The notes: a model not told the origin generated them from the sequence alone. A DNA stretch of 34,258 nt from Euprymna scolopes (GCA_024364805.1 CM044511.1:40413218-40447475); one strand, 5' to 3'; numbered from the stretch's first letter, positions 1 to 13,132 are shown. Program-made: numbers and translations.

Positions 1-375
1 TTTGTAATGAAATATTCAACGCAGATAATATATCAAAGGTATTTTTCGTAAGTGATTGTCGATAATTTATGTTAAAATTACGACAAATGTTTGCCAAAAT
101 TAGTAGCATATCCAAGAATCATAGAATATTCAGAAATGTGAGTTAATTTATTTATTCGTTTATAAATAAATAATCGACCCAGGCAACATATCAAAGTTAT
201 TATTTTTGTAAGGGGTGGCTTTAATTTAAGTTATAATTATGTAAAAAATGGTTGTCAAAATTAGTAACATATCAAATAATTATTAAAAATGAGGCAATGT
301 AAGTTAATTGGTTGGTCTGTTTGTAATGAATTAATCGGCTCAGCTATTATATATAAAAGTTATTATTTTAGTGAG
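1..375 (+). repeat. ~158-bp satellite fragment (about 2.3 monomers)
   Basis: The landmark attagtaRcatatc recurs at about 99 and 259, a spacing of about 160 bases. The surrounding words (tttgtaatgaa, caaagttattattttagt) are those of the large array at 17975-21333, in the same orientation. Homology stops near 375, where the sequence becomes unique. The left end is cut by the window, so this may be the edge of a longer array. Divergence between monomers is high, which suggests an old array. Confidence 0.85.
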
Positions 376-1070
376 GGGATAATCGGATATCGCGCCTACA
401 AAAAATATGGGTCGACTGATAACGTATAGTCAGGATGACTGGGGATTGTTTTAATGTAGAACTTTCTAGACACTTGCAAGTACTTTGTAAAATACATTAA
501 TTATGGGAGTCCATTCGAACTTTAATTATGACTAAGAGGGCATCCCAGCATCTCGCGGGACCGTATAAATAATGAGAAATTGAAGTTGATTTTGAATATA
601 ATTGTTATTATTATCTTTTGGAGAGAGTAATTTTAATGCCCATGCATCATTTGCTATTTCGAGTTAATGAATATTTTTCCTACACTAGCATGTCTATTAC
701 ACATGCATTGATTAATTGTACCTTTCCTAAGACATGTAATTTACAAAAAGTATATGAAATACCCAAGGCTACCATAATTTAAAAACAAAATTAAATAATT
801 TTTAGAAGATGGATGATTAGGATTTCCAAATGAATACATAAATACATTATGTTGGATAATGAGTGCGCAAACCTTGCTTAACCATAAATGTCAACACTAC
901 TGCGTTTCTTTCCTTCCTCACGATCGGCACTATTATGTAAGAAAAAAATATTTTTGGAAGACGCCTCAGCAGGAGTTTAAAATTAATGCATAACTACATT
1001 GACAGTTAAGGGATTAGGAAACCCTTGCTTCATAATTAAATTCCACAATACTGTTACATTTTTTCATCAA
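376..1070. other. Unique AT-rich sequence, no gene seen
   Basis: I see no open frame with protein-like composition, no tandem repeat and no recognisable element between the satellite edge and the LINE fragment. Confidence 0.6.
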
Positions 1071-1074
1071 CAAA

Positions 1075-1790
1075 TCTAAAAACCGTTGACAAGTTCACTT
1101 ACTTACTGTCAAGGGCAGTACACATCGACCATAAAGTCGATTGCAGGATAACCAAAATTAGTTCCACCTTTATAGTTCTCAGAACCACTATGTGGGAGCG
1201 TAGATGAATTCGACTGCAGAAAAATCTTCAAGTATAGCGAGCTATGATATTTAAAATCCCCGTGTATGCTTGTGAAACGTTGACTGTAAATGAAAGTTAT
1301 TCCTAGTGACTGAACCATTCCCATATGACCTGGCTACCTTAGTTGTTGAAAATCAAGCGAGAATACAAGATATAATAAAATACACACAGCTTCTAGTCTG
1401 GTAAATGCTTTTGTCAGTATGTACCATCTAAAACAGGGTCATGTTCGTTAGGCAGGTCATATATGCCGCATCCCCGATTCGTAGTTTCTAAAATAGCTCC
1501 TTTAGGGTGAACTGTGTAAAGGAAAAAGACCCTCAGGAAGACAGCGGATATGGTGCAAGGAAAATCTGAATATCTCTCTCAAACTGTTGAGTTTGTAGTC
1601 AGAATCATATGAATAACTAACCCACGGCAGATGTTCTTCACAAAAGAGCCAGAATTGTTCAATCTAGACGCAATTAAGTATTCAAGAGTAAACATGGCAT
1701 AAGAAAAGACAGGGCAATCAATATCTCTGATACAGAATTATTCCACAGGTGTCCTGCATGCAAAAATTCTTGAAAGCTCGAAATTGTCTG
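1075..1790 (+). mobile_element. 3' coding fragment of an APE-type LINE (reverse transcriptase C-terminal region)
   Basis: Three forward frames together show the post-RT part of a very common animal LINE polyprotein. LKTVDKFTYL and SRAVHIDHKVDCRI are near 1077-1150, where family members usually read VDKFTYLGSTLSR. TMWERR and YACETLTV follow at 1187-1288, with LNHSHMTWL just after. GHVR-AGHICRIPDS is at 1437-1481, where the usual form is RWAGHVCRMPDS. A CPAC near 1750-1761 is where the C-terminal zinc finger normally begins. There are several in-frame stops and frame changes; an example is TAG in place of the Trp codon of RWAGH. The catalytic RT core and endonuclease upstream are absent, so this is a 5'-truncated, dead copy, which is the usual fate of LINE insertions. 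The family match is from recall; the exact clade is not decided. Confidence 0.75.
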
Positions 1791-3650
1791 AGAACAAATT
1801 TTCGAGCCAACAAAGAAATTTCATGCCCATAGTTATCTTCGCGATAGTCAAACATCGTGCATGTAGTCAACTTTTCAAATTACTAGCAGTTTTAGCAAGA
1901 ATCTTATGCGTGCCTTTGTAAGTATAAATGGAACTTACGCATGATTGTTGCTCGTTCATATTTTCCTATTGGATTTATTTCAGCAGTCAGGTATATAGCT
2001 TATGTTATCACGTTGCATGCAATTGATCTTATTTTTCTGTACTCTGTCCTTCTTTCTAATGCTCTGACACGTATTCCTATATATTTTATTAATCAAGTAA
2101 GTGATGTTCATTATTAAGCTGCCATCCTAAGCAATGGAAGTTAATTTTATATTATATTGATTATGTATTTTGGAGTTTTTTATGTACGACATACGTACCT
2201 TCATTTTCTTATATAGAGACAATCATTGACATTAATTGTGTTCAGGGGCATATTTTACTAATGAGGACCTGGTCCATTTTTTACCCATAGATTGTTCCAG
2301 AAGGACGTTCTTGAGAAAAATGCATGAGGGTTAATTTCGTGAATGTTATTTCTATATATAGATTAATTTTCAAAAAAAAAAGTTTTATTTTTCATCTTGT
2401 ATACCTTTCCACTTTTTTGTTCCCACTTTGTAGATTTGATAACACATTTTTTCAATATATTTAAGATTATAGATTCTTTGTTGATATTATGTTTAGTGGC
2501 ATTTTTAAAGCGTTAGCAGAGAATAATATTTTTGGCTGCAGAAAGTCCTCTCTATAAGAAAGTATCTTATGTTTGCATAGCAGGTGTCAGATACAAATAC
2601 ATAAGGTGTAGACTATTTGCCACTATCTTATGTAATTTTTAAAGCCATTACGAGCACATTGAGTTGTTATTATTAAATGCTACATTGCATCGTATGGGTA
2701 ACACCATCACAATCAGAAAAGCGCCCTATTTTTATTTATAAATATGTAGTCCTCCAACTGCTATCAGTATACATTTTCATACGATCGTTATACTGAACCA
2801 ATGACAACTGGTTATTAGCTACATACATGAAATATAGTCTTTACTTTAGCAGATTAAAAAAATAATAGATTCCGTCTTCTCAGATCTGTATCATCTGATT
2901 TGGTAAAACCGGCCATTTTATTGGTTATAATAAACTGTTTCATAGATAAATATACGCGCCGTTATAATGATTGATTTTTCGACCTTGGCGCATCTTTAAA
3001 ACCCTTAAACGATGCAATTTTCTATTTACTTTTGTTTTCCTTGGTTATTTTGTTGGCATTTTTTATTATATTATTCGTATTTATAACATGTTCTATTGCT
3101 GTCGGCGATTGCTCTTCATTATAAATTTTTCATAAGCTTACCTAAGATGGTATCTTATTACTTATCGTGTCAACCGCGAACAAACCGTACAAGATGTTAT
3201 TTGCCTTGCTTTGTTTTGGTTTGTTGACGGACAGACACACTATGAACACCTTTTATTATTATATAAAACACACTATTAGCTCCAAAGGCTGGAACAAAAC
3301 CAGGAAACATTTAATTTTTATTATTTTCTGATTTTTTTTTATTTGCCTAAATTCACCACAGCCCTGCTCGCCATGTTTTTTCATAATTTGAAAATTCTAG
3401 CGTTTAACATATTTGAATTTTATTGCCAAATTAAGCTTTTTACGATTAAAAAAAAGCTCCATGAAAAGTTGGCAAAAAGCCAAATTCTTCCTTTAAAAGT
3501 CCAATCTGTCAATCCTTAGATAAGCCACGTTTTTACGCACTACAGAGGGCTCTAATGTAATCCATTTATCCTCATAATAATTATGAAAAAATAATAACAA
3601 TGCAATTTTTCTGGTTTTATTTAAACCATTGTTTCTTATAATGTTTTTAT
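1791..3650. other. AT-rich sequence, nothing assigned
   Basis: Only short random frames, homopolymer runs (for example near 2373) and scattered short inverted words are visible. No coding, RNA or mobile-element signature was recognised. Confidence 0.5.
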
Positions 3651-4292
3651 AAAACACTTAATATTTTCTTATAATGCCAGTGAAATAACAACGCTAAACT
3701 TCAAATTTACACTATATTTTTGGGGGTAAATTTTTACCTTACCTGGACTTTCATAATTATCTTTAAAAATGACGACATGTATAGTTTTCTGACAATTCTG
3801 AATAGGACGTTTTCTTTTAACTTGGCGGAGACAGGGAGTTTTCGAGGTATAATGCCGTGCATTATGCATTGTAATTCAGTTGCTGCAGAATTGTACCCAT
3901 GCGCTATAAACAAATCTACTTCCCTCCGCCCAACGCTGACCCCATTTTTTAAATTCATATTCTTTGCGGTTGGTATTCTGACAACGAATATCAAGGTTAA
4001 ATTTAGGACAAATTCTGAGACAAGCGCCCTCATGAACCGGGATGTCTTTTCCGAGAGCAATTGCTACCATGGCGAAATTGGAATGTCTATTCCAAAGCTG
4101 TTCTTAACATGAAGAAGTTTGGGGTATCTATTCATAAAACCGTTCTTTATATTAGGAACTTGGGGGTGTCTATTTCGAACGGCGTTCTAAAAATTAGAAC
4201 GTTAGAAGTTGCCCACCAACAACAACCTTAGTTTATTTTATACGATACAAGAATCTTCCATCGTGTAACACCGGTTAACGGGTCCTGCTAGT
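3651..4292 (+). mobile_element. Possible Helitron-like element, 3' part; terminus at 4269-4292
   Basis: The right end reads ACCGGTTAACGGGT, then CCTG and CTAG followed by T. This fits a Helitron 3' end: a short GC-rich stem just upstream of CTRR, inserted before T. It resembles the better ends at 14296-14325 and 15490-15519. The upstream 600 bases are less AT-rich than the surroundings and carry overlapping open frames on both strands (3720-4112 +, 3734-4060 -). These look like chance frames in a repeat rather than genes. The left boundary is not identified; 3651 is only where the composition changes. Confidence 0.4.
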
Positions 4293-4364
4293 ATATAATA
4301 TAATATCTTACTTTATGCAAACTTTTACATTAAATATTATTTGCAATGTAACGCTTATTATTAA

Positions 4365-4402
4365 CTAGCATGACCCGTTAAACTACGCTGCCCGTTTGTA
4401 GC
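4365..4402 (-). mobile_element. Helitron-like 3' terminus, opposite orientation
   Basis: Read on the minus strand, this stretch gives TTTAACGGGTCATGCTAG followed by T. It is nearly the same terminus as the one at 4269-4292 (GTTAACGGGTCCTGCTAG). The two ends face each other across about 72 bases of AT-rich spacer (4293-4364). The body of this second element would extend to the right, into 4403 and beyond; its other end was not found. Confidence 0.45.
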
Positions 4403-4744
4403 ATCCCCTCCCGCGTTAAAAAATAAAGTACAGTTGGTATTTTTGTTTAGTTCAACAACAAATCTCCTCAAGTTAAGAACGGCAACGGGAATGGATATCT
4501 ATAACTTTCCGATGCTCAGAACGGCTTTCGCAACAGATAAACCATTTTTGAGTGTGGGTGTTGTTGGCAAGAAATTACTCGGAAAAGTAAGGTATGCAAT
4601 AATAAATTTTTTTTTTTTTTTCTTTTTGAGCAATTTGGATAAAATATAATAACAAACATTTGTATTATAATTCTAATAAATTGAAGTATGCACAAATAAT
4701 TTTAAAGTTTAATGGTATTTTGCATTATTATATATGTATATGTA

Positions 4745-5165
4745 AAAATAAAAAAAACGAACCACTTAATAATAGTTAATCTCCGTGCGGGGTCTATAGA
4801 AATGTAAATAGCAGAGGTACTGGTTCGAGCGTCCATCCAACAAATAAAAAATTGACAAAAAAAAAAGACAAAAAGAAAAAAAAAGGGAAGAAAGAATTTA
4901 AAAACTACTTGCGTAAGCGATGCTCTAACGTAAGATGACAGAAGAAAAGGAGACATAGAAAAAATAGTCGAATGGGCCATGGTGAACCTACGACGTTCGC
5001 AAGTAAAATTGCTCTATCTCTCTCTTTCTCTCTCTCCCTCTCTCGCTTTCTCCCGCACTCTTTCTCTCGATGGCTTGTTCTCGGTTTTTCTCTAGGTCTG
5101 TAAGTCGCTCGCCGCCCTCTTTTTATATTGCTCGCTCTCTCACAATAAAGGCAGCTCTCTCACTC
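4745..5165 (+). repeat. SINE-like unit with weak B box and pyrimidine-rich body
   Basis: GGTACTGGTTCGAGC at 4817-4830 resembles a Pol III B box (GGTTCRANNCC). An upstream stretch (4760-4785) is only vaguely like an A box. An A-rich run (4835-4890) follows, then a TC-rich tract (about 5009-5060) and an AATAAA-type signal in acaataaaggcagctctctc (about 5142). This layout suggests a tRNA-derived repeat, but it is degenerate and could be coincidence. Confidence 0.3.
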
Positions 5166-5208
5166 TATGTCGTAATCTATCAATCTTTGTATCTATTTAT
5201 GTATCTAT

Positions 5209-7467
<2,259 letters not shown>

Positions 7468-8340
7468 TCTGGTGTAAGCTTAGAGAAATGCGACATAAAT
7501 TCATGGAATGCAACGTACTGATGTTGGACAATTTAGCCTGAATAAACCATCGATTCTAAAGTGGCATAAACGTCTCAAAGAAGGAAAATTAGATTTGTGA
7601 AAGGCTAACGAAGCAGAAAGCCAAAGTTGATTGACCAAGTAAATATTTTTTATAAATAAGGACAGTCGTGTGTCTATAGAGACTATACGTTTACCGTTTG
7701 ATGCTATATGAGATTCGGATATCACATTATTCACGAGGAATTAAAAATGGAAAAAAGATATGCGCGAACTTTGTCGAAAGGGTGCGACGTTGCTATAATC
7801 ACAGCGAAATGCTCCCCCTGAACAATTTCGATTTCGCAATTCTTGATGGTTTGGTGATCTTCTATGAAAGTTAGATATATTGCTATAACCCAGAGGTAAA
7901 GAGACAAACTTCCCAGTAAAAGCATGTTGCCTTTCCTAGCAACAAGAATGGCAGAGAGAATAATCCACACAGAAACTTATGTTGGTCACTTATTTTACAA
8001 CACATGCATTATACACATACAATCGGTTGCCCCAGTCTAAAACTCTCTCCTTGAAACAGAATATTTAACCAATAGGCACCAACACTGTTCCTCATACTAT
8101 GTCTTATTGAGACCTTGCATAGTAATTTTGTTTATTCATTAAGCCCAATGAATGTCTTATAAATATTCCTCATGAGATATCTTGGAGATAAAAGAGGATA
8201 TGATATTTGGAGCTCTCCCCCCGCAAAAAAAGGATTCCCATGAGCTTTCAAAAAGTGGTTTGAACAGTGCAAGTGTATTGAAGTGCAAAGAGATTGCTTC
8301 TTAACAAAGTGCAGTTTTATGTGTGTGGTATCAATAAAAG
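7468..8340 (+). mobile_element. mariner-type transposase pseudogene
   Basis: Short blocks typical of animal mariner transposases occur in order on the forward strand. FWCKLREM is near 7470. KWHKRLKEGK is at about 7559-7588, where the family has EWHKRFKEGR. KDSRVSIETI is at 7658-7687, where it has KDRRVSIETI. IHEELKME is at about 7728-7752, and IYCYNPEVKRQTSQ near 7877-7920. FKKWFEQCKCIEVQ is at 8247-8288, corresponding to the C-terminal FxKWxERCxKCI. The blocks fall in different frames with stops between them, so the copy is dead. The DNA-binding half is clearest. The HHDNAP and PDLAP blocks of the catalytic domain were not found, so a central part is deleted or unrecognisable; the span is about 170 bases short of a full gene. 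Terminal inverted repeats were not identified. The minus-strand frames over 7501-8365 are shadows of this element. Confidence 0.7.
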
Positions 8341-8399
8341 TGGGCATACAAAAAAGGTAAATCAACTTATTGAAGACACTTTAGAAATAATGTTCATTA

Positions 8400-8840
8400 A
8401 TATTATTGGCTCACCTGGATCTTTCACACGAGTCAGCAAATGATCTGATTGGAGATCTGTGGTGTTCTCTGGAAGCCGAGTGGCAACAAGTCTCCCCAGA
8501 GGTCCAGCTCTCTTCTCCTCCTTCGATAGCATTTGCAAATTCATTTGCATCATCGCAACAGCCACTTACCATTGATTTCTTGTTGGCAGTGGCCATTGGT
8601 TTATACTGGAATTTGAGTGGCACTAAGCCACCCAAGACCCCAGTTCTATTCGTATTTGTCCAACGGAGGTCTGGCCAGTATTCCCCCTCGGTCTTTCCAT
8701 CCTCCTTGACCTTTCTCAGCTCTTTGCTATCACTTTTTTTTGGGGGGGCGGTGGTGAAGCAATGGAGAGATGCGTGATGGGGGTGTAGAACATGTAGATC
8801 TGCACCTTCGGTGTTCTTCATTCCCTGTAACGCTTCTTCG
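8400..8840 (-). mobile_element. Probable 3' untranslated region of the R2/NeSL-type LINE
   Basis: On the minus strand this follows directly after the LINE stop codon (TAA at 8841-8843). It has higher GC than the neighbourhood and contains a minus-strand open frame of 153 codons (8411-8872). That frame overlaps the LINE C-terminus in another frame and has no motif I recognise. It ends in a splice-donor-like CAGGTGAG (8408-8415). The simplest reading is LINE 3' UTR; the end at about 8400 is an estimate. A captured exon cannot be excluded from the sequence alone. Confidence 0.45.
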
Positions 8841-9005
8841 TTATATTGTCTTGTGGTATTCTCCGCATTCAATTGTTTTCCTTAATATTTCAGCCGTTTT
8901 CATTACCGTTAGGCGTTGTATTTTTGCAGCTATTTCTCTGATTCCAATTTCTGCCATTCTTTTTTCTAGGTTTTTCGGGCTTGTGCGCCTACTATTATCG
9001 GTACT
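8841..9005 (-). pseudogene. LINE C-terminal block (VPIIVGA...)
   Basis: In a frame shifted relative to the endonuclease piece, the minus strand reads IVPIIVGAQARKNLEKRM and MKTAEILRKTIE before TAA at 8841-8843. Family members end with VPIIVGALG, a PKNLEKRL-like helix and a TALLRSARILR-like helix. This is therefore the true C-terminus displaced by a frameshift near 9005-9018. The spacing supports a nearly full-length 3' coding end. Confidence 0.8.
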
Positions 9006-9020
9006 ATTTTGATTTATTCA

Positions 9021-9545
9021 TCATCCAACTCCCTTTAACATTCTGGCTAGTTCTGTGTATTTGCTTTGTTTCTCTTTTTCTTTCATACTCATCCTGTGGT
9101 AAGCTGGGACGGAAAAGTCTACGATTTGACAGGATTTCTCTTTCTTGTTAATTATTACGACATCTGGTCTTCTTGCTTGGATGGGGTTGTCCGTCTGTAT
9201 GTCCATGTCCCATAGGATTGTGTGGTTCTCGTTTTCGTTTTCGAGTGTTGTTGCGGGTTTATGCTTGTACCATTTATCTGTACGCTCAAAATGCAACCGT
9301 TTGCACAAATCCCAGTGCACTGCCCTCCACACTTGGGCATGACTGTTTTTGTATTCCTTTTGGGCCAGTCTGCTGCATTCACTTACTATACGGTTTATCG
9401 TTTCGTCTCTTTGTCTACAGAGGCTGCATTTGCTGTTTTCTTGTGTTGTATCGATCCTTGCTTTGATATGGTTGGCTCTTATCGGGTTATCTTGTGATGC
9501 GTTTATTAGGGATTCAGTTTCTCGGTGAATATGACCTTTTCGCAT
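9021..9545 (-). pseudogene. LINE zinc knuckle and restriction-like endonuclease domain
   Basis: This is the longest surviving frame of the element (174 codons from the first Met; the true protein would continue upstream). C40 and C43 of a CCHC-type knuckle are followed by ETINRIVSEC with C57. The position where relatives carry His is Arg52, so the knuckle has lost a zinc ligand. WDMDIQTDNPIQARRPDVVI (residues 112-131) and QIVDFSVP (140-147) form the RPD...D core of the PD-(D/E)xK nuclease that nicks target DNA in R2-like elements. Asp128 and Asp143 are in place. The frame ends in a double stop at 9018-9023, ahead of the normal C-terminus. Confidence 0.88.
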
Positions 9546-10138
9546 CCATGTCCAGGTGTTTCGTTATTCTCATCTTTTGTCATTCTTACGAATCTTCCCT
9601 GGAATTGTTTCTCTTCCCATTTCTCTTTTCTGGGTTTGTCTTTTGTCTCTCTGTTTTCTGTTTTGTTGGTTTTCTCCGTATCTCTCACTGCCATAATTAT
9701 CCTTTCAGTGTTTTGCATTCTGTATTTTTCTTGTTCTTTTTTATGTCCTTCACACAGTCTTCTATAGAGATCAGTCCTCTCCTGCCGTCTTTCCTTTTCA
9801 CGCAGTGTCTGTCAATATCTTCCCTTGGGTGTAATGCACTATACATGGTTATGAGTTTCCTGGTTTCTGGTCGAGCTGTCTCAGTTCTTCCTTTGTCCAT
9901 CCTATAAACGGTCCAGAGTACCTCACTAGTGGCACTGTCCATGTATTATACCTTTTATTAGGTTTATGCTATATAATTTAGTTTCCAGCGGGTTTCTTGT
10001 TCTCCTGAGGTATTCTTTTCCAATTTTCTCTTTCATTTCTGTTGCTCTGATGGTGTCCGCTTTCAGAATTCCCAAGTATTTATAGTCGTCTTGTTCCCCT
10101 AGTGCCCTCATTTCTGTTTGGTTGGGTAGTTCCATGCC

Positions 10139-10830
10139 TTATGTTGTTTCCAGTTTTCCCTTTTTTATAAGTAGTAGTGCGCACTTTTCCATTCCAAATT
10201 CAATTTGGATATCTGGGCTGAAGATAGTGTTAATTAGTGTCTCTAGCTCCTTTTCGGTCCTTGCAAAAAGTTTCAGGTCGTCCATGCATATCAGGTGCTT
10301 GATTTTTCCCTCTGTATTGGGCAACTTTTATCCGGCTTGGCACTTTCTCAGAATATTATTCAAGGGCATCATGGCTATGATGAACAGTAATGGTGATAAT
10401 GAGTCTGCTTAGAAGATACATCGTTGTATGTTAATTTCTATTATGTGTTGCCATCTGCTGTCAGTTCCAGTCTCCGTGTTTTCATTGCATTTTTGTTTTA
10501 CATTAGTGATCCCGCTTGATATTTTAGACATTTTTAGGCATTCTATTTTCCATGCATCGGGGGATCCTGTCGTAGGCTATTTTGTAGTCGATCTATGCCA
10601 TGGCTAAATTTTTCCTCTTCCTTTTTACCTTCTTTTGGATCTTTTGATCAACATATAGCAGATCATGTGTTCCTCTTTTCCCTTTTGACATACTTTCTGT
10701 TCCTCGAGGATGAGTCAACGGTTATTCAGTGAGTGGTAGATTTGTTCCCTCAGTTGTGCTGTCAGTATCTTCCACATTGTGGGTAGGCTCGTGATTGGCC
10801 TATAATTGCTGGGGACGGTTCCTTTCTCCG
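10139..10830 (-). pseudogene. LINE reverse transcriptase domain (broken)
   Basis: This is the core of the element's RT, which copies its own RNA at a nicked target. Visible are NYRPITSLPTMWKIL (fingers), IDYKIAYD carrying the first catalytic Asp (canonical IDYxKAYD), SLSPLLF (usually QGDSLSPLLF, here without an intact GxxQGD) and CMDDLKLFARTEKELE carrying the Asp pair at about 10277-10282. Downstream is EFGMEKCALLLIKKGK, matching the FGxDKC(A/K) block of this family. The blocks are spread over more than one frame with stops between them, so no functional protein can be made. Confidence 0.85.
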
Positions 10831-12320
10831 TGCCCTTCTGTAGCCGTGTGGTTCAACCTTTTGTCATCCAGTCTGGAACGTTTGCTTCCTGTATACATCT
10901 TCTTAGGTTTGGGGCTAGAATTTCGTGTAAGGTTGTGAATTTTTTGAACCAGTATGTATGTATCCCGTCGTGCCCTGATGCTCCCAGTTTGCCATTTTTC
11001 CTGTGGTTTTCTTTAGGGTTTCCTTACTGATTTCATTCACTTGTCCTTCTTCGATTTGTTGTAAGTATTCATTCATGTCTTTCAGCCATTCGGCATTTCT
11101 ATCGTGTTCTCGTCGCTCTTCCCATATGTTACTATAGTAGTTTTGTGTCCGTCGGATTTGGTTGTTCTGTTTTTGTTTTTTCTCTGTTCACATTTTGGTA
11201 GAATTGGCGTTCGTTGCTTTAAAATGTTCTGTTTTGTTTGCATTCTTCAGCTTTATATCTATATCGTCTCAATCTCGCTTCTTTTGCTTTTATTTTTTGG
11301 TCGAGTTCTTCATGTTTCTTGTTTAGCCTCTCCCTGTCAGTTACATTTCCAATATTCCTTTTTTTCCACATTGCTTTCTTCCTGTTGATCATTTTGGCTT
11401 CTTTTTTATGTGTGTGTATTTGGGCTTCTAGTCTTATTTCCTATCCAGGTTTTGCCGGTCCGCATGTTCCCGGTTGTTTTTTCTGATTTGAGATTAATAC
11501 TTACCATTTTTTCGCCTGCGTACATGAGGTTGTTTAAGTCTGTGATTGTGTTTGTTGGGATGTGTGGGAGAAGCTTTTTTACCTTCTCTGTTTCTGTTTT
11601 GAATTTCTTTTACTCTTGGTTCTTTAACGATGGGAATTTTGTTTTTTTTTCCTCGTTCATAAACTGTGTTATTTTATTTATTTCATTTGCTTCATTCTCT
11701 GTTTGTTCTGGTTCATTGTTCTTGGTTTTCAACATTTCTAATCTTTGGTCTTTGTAGGTCCTGAGCCTTTGGTGTTTTTAATTGTGAGGTTTCAACCTGT
11801 GGGTTTTTTGTACGAGCAGTTCCACTGGGCGGGTCTTGTTCAGTTTCCTCATTTATTATTTGTTAAATTTCTGTCAGTTCTAGTTTAGTGAGCCATCCTG
11901 TTTTCAGTATCAGTCTTGCTCGGTTCGCAATTCTTTGTTCTGTCGCTTGGTGGTCACTGGAGAGGTCCCATAATTCTTTCATTCGTTTCCGATTACCTTC
12001 ATATCTATATTCAGGATGACTTCAATAATAGCATTCACTTACTAGTCTATTCTCTTTTGTTGTCCATGTCTTTCTTCGTTTTTTTTTCTATTTTGATGAT
12101 TATCACGGCTGTCCTGTGTTTGTTCGATATCATTCTGTTCCCTGAAATTTGAGGTCATGCTTACCTTTTCAACGTCCACGTTATTTTTCTGAAATTAAGA
12201 AGTTGGCCAACATTCGCAGGATGACGATCGGGTCCCCTATGCTGGCTACCGAAGGAGCACCTGCCGATCATGACACCCGGATCTGTCTCCTGGGTCCCAT
12301 GGTTTGAATTATTTGTACCT

Positions 12321-13132
12321 GACATTTTTCATAATTTGCTGTTTGTGGCAACACCGTGCCCAGAATTGTTTAACCTGTGGATATGACGCAGATATAATGT
12401 TTGGCTTCCATGTATACATGAGGTGCGTGCACTATCAAACATACATATAAGGCATAAACAGAAAATAAAAAACAAATAAATAAAAAATAAACTAAAGAAA
12501 TAATAAAAAAGAAAAGAAAATATATATTTCCCTTTTTTTTCCTTTTTTTCCTCTAAAAAAATTATATATAAAAACTAAATAAAAATTTTAGCTAAGTATT
12601 CTACTTAGTAAAAGTCTGTCGTAATGCTCTGAAAGATGGCGTTTGATAATAGGTCTACCTTACATCATACTGCTTAGTCGCTATAAATGTTGGATGGAAG
12701 AAGAGGAGGAAGGTTATTTCCCGTGATGCTCGTTTTTAGTCGGGGCATTTTCCACGTTGATATCGTGAAAAGCACTGCTTCCGGTTAAAAGTTCGGAGCA
12801 ACGTTCAGCTAAGTTGTTCCTCAGTCGCCCGCCTATCAACTTTTCGCATTCATGTCAGAGGTCATGCATTGGTGAAATTTAAATGAGCAGACAGAAGTAT
12901 GCATTTATATCGCAATAGAGACTGCTTCCTGAAATAAATTCGAAGTAATAATTAACATTTTTTCTTTCCATTCTTTTACAGAGTTTCGGTGCCTCACAAG
13001 TGTTACATTATGCCGATTAAGACTAGCGTAAAAGTTACTGACTTGTCGTTGGTCAATTAGTGTGTAGTGATATGGATGGAAGTCACAACCCTTTGCTAGT
13101 ACAAACATACACGCATGTATATATGCACACAC
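12321..13132. other. AT-rich flank, possible LINE 5' region; no gene
   Basis: 12440-12600 is an A/T-rich low-complexity stretch. 12600-12890 is more balanced in composition and could hold the 5' UTR or N-terminus of the minus-strand LINE, but I could not identify a motif. The minus frame 12905-13321 runs through the (TA)n tract and is not a gene. Confidence 0.4.

Larger units (their letters stand above)
8841..12320 (-). mobile_element. Decayed R2/NeSL-type non-LTR retrotransposon (RT plus restriction-like endonuclease)
   Basis: Reading the minus strand from 12320 down, the order is as follows. An N-terminal block (ATEQRIANRARLI, KTGWLTKLELTEI) is at about 11868-11950. GKMANW is near 10990-11010. 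RT core motifs come next: NYRPIT at 10790-10807, IDYKIAYD at 10569-10592, ADSLSPLLF at 10382-10408 and CMDDLKLF near 10265-10288. DYKYLGIL and a thumb-like region (TRKLITMYSALHPREDIDR, RRGLISIEDCV) follow at 9750-10100. Then come a zinc knuckle, a PD-(D/E)xK-like endonuclease and a final VPIIVG block. This is the known order of the early-branching, single-ORF LINEs whose endonuclease is C-terminal. At least ten stops or frame changes are present, including a TAG just before the IDY motif (10593-10595). The catalytic YxDD reads CMDD. The copy is long but dead. The forward-strand frames over 8770-12152 are shadows. Confidence 0.85.

Noticed and set aside
3720-4112. Protein-coding gene in overlapping frames on both strands
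   Set aside because: Frames overlap in several phases with no domain, and the region ends in a Helitron-like terminus, so a non-coding repeat is the simpler reading.
8770-12152. Forward-strand frames rich in Phe, Ser, Leu and Cys
   Set aside because: They are the complement of the minus-strand LINE; the minus strand carries recognisable RT and endonuclease motifs.
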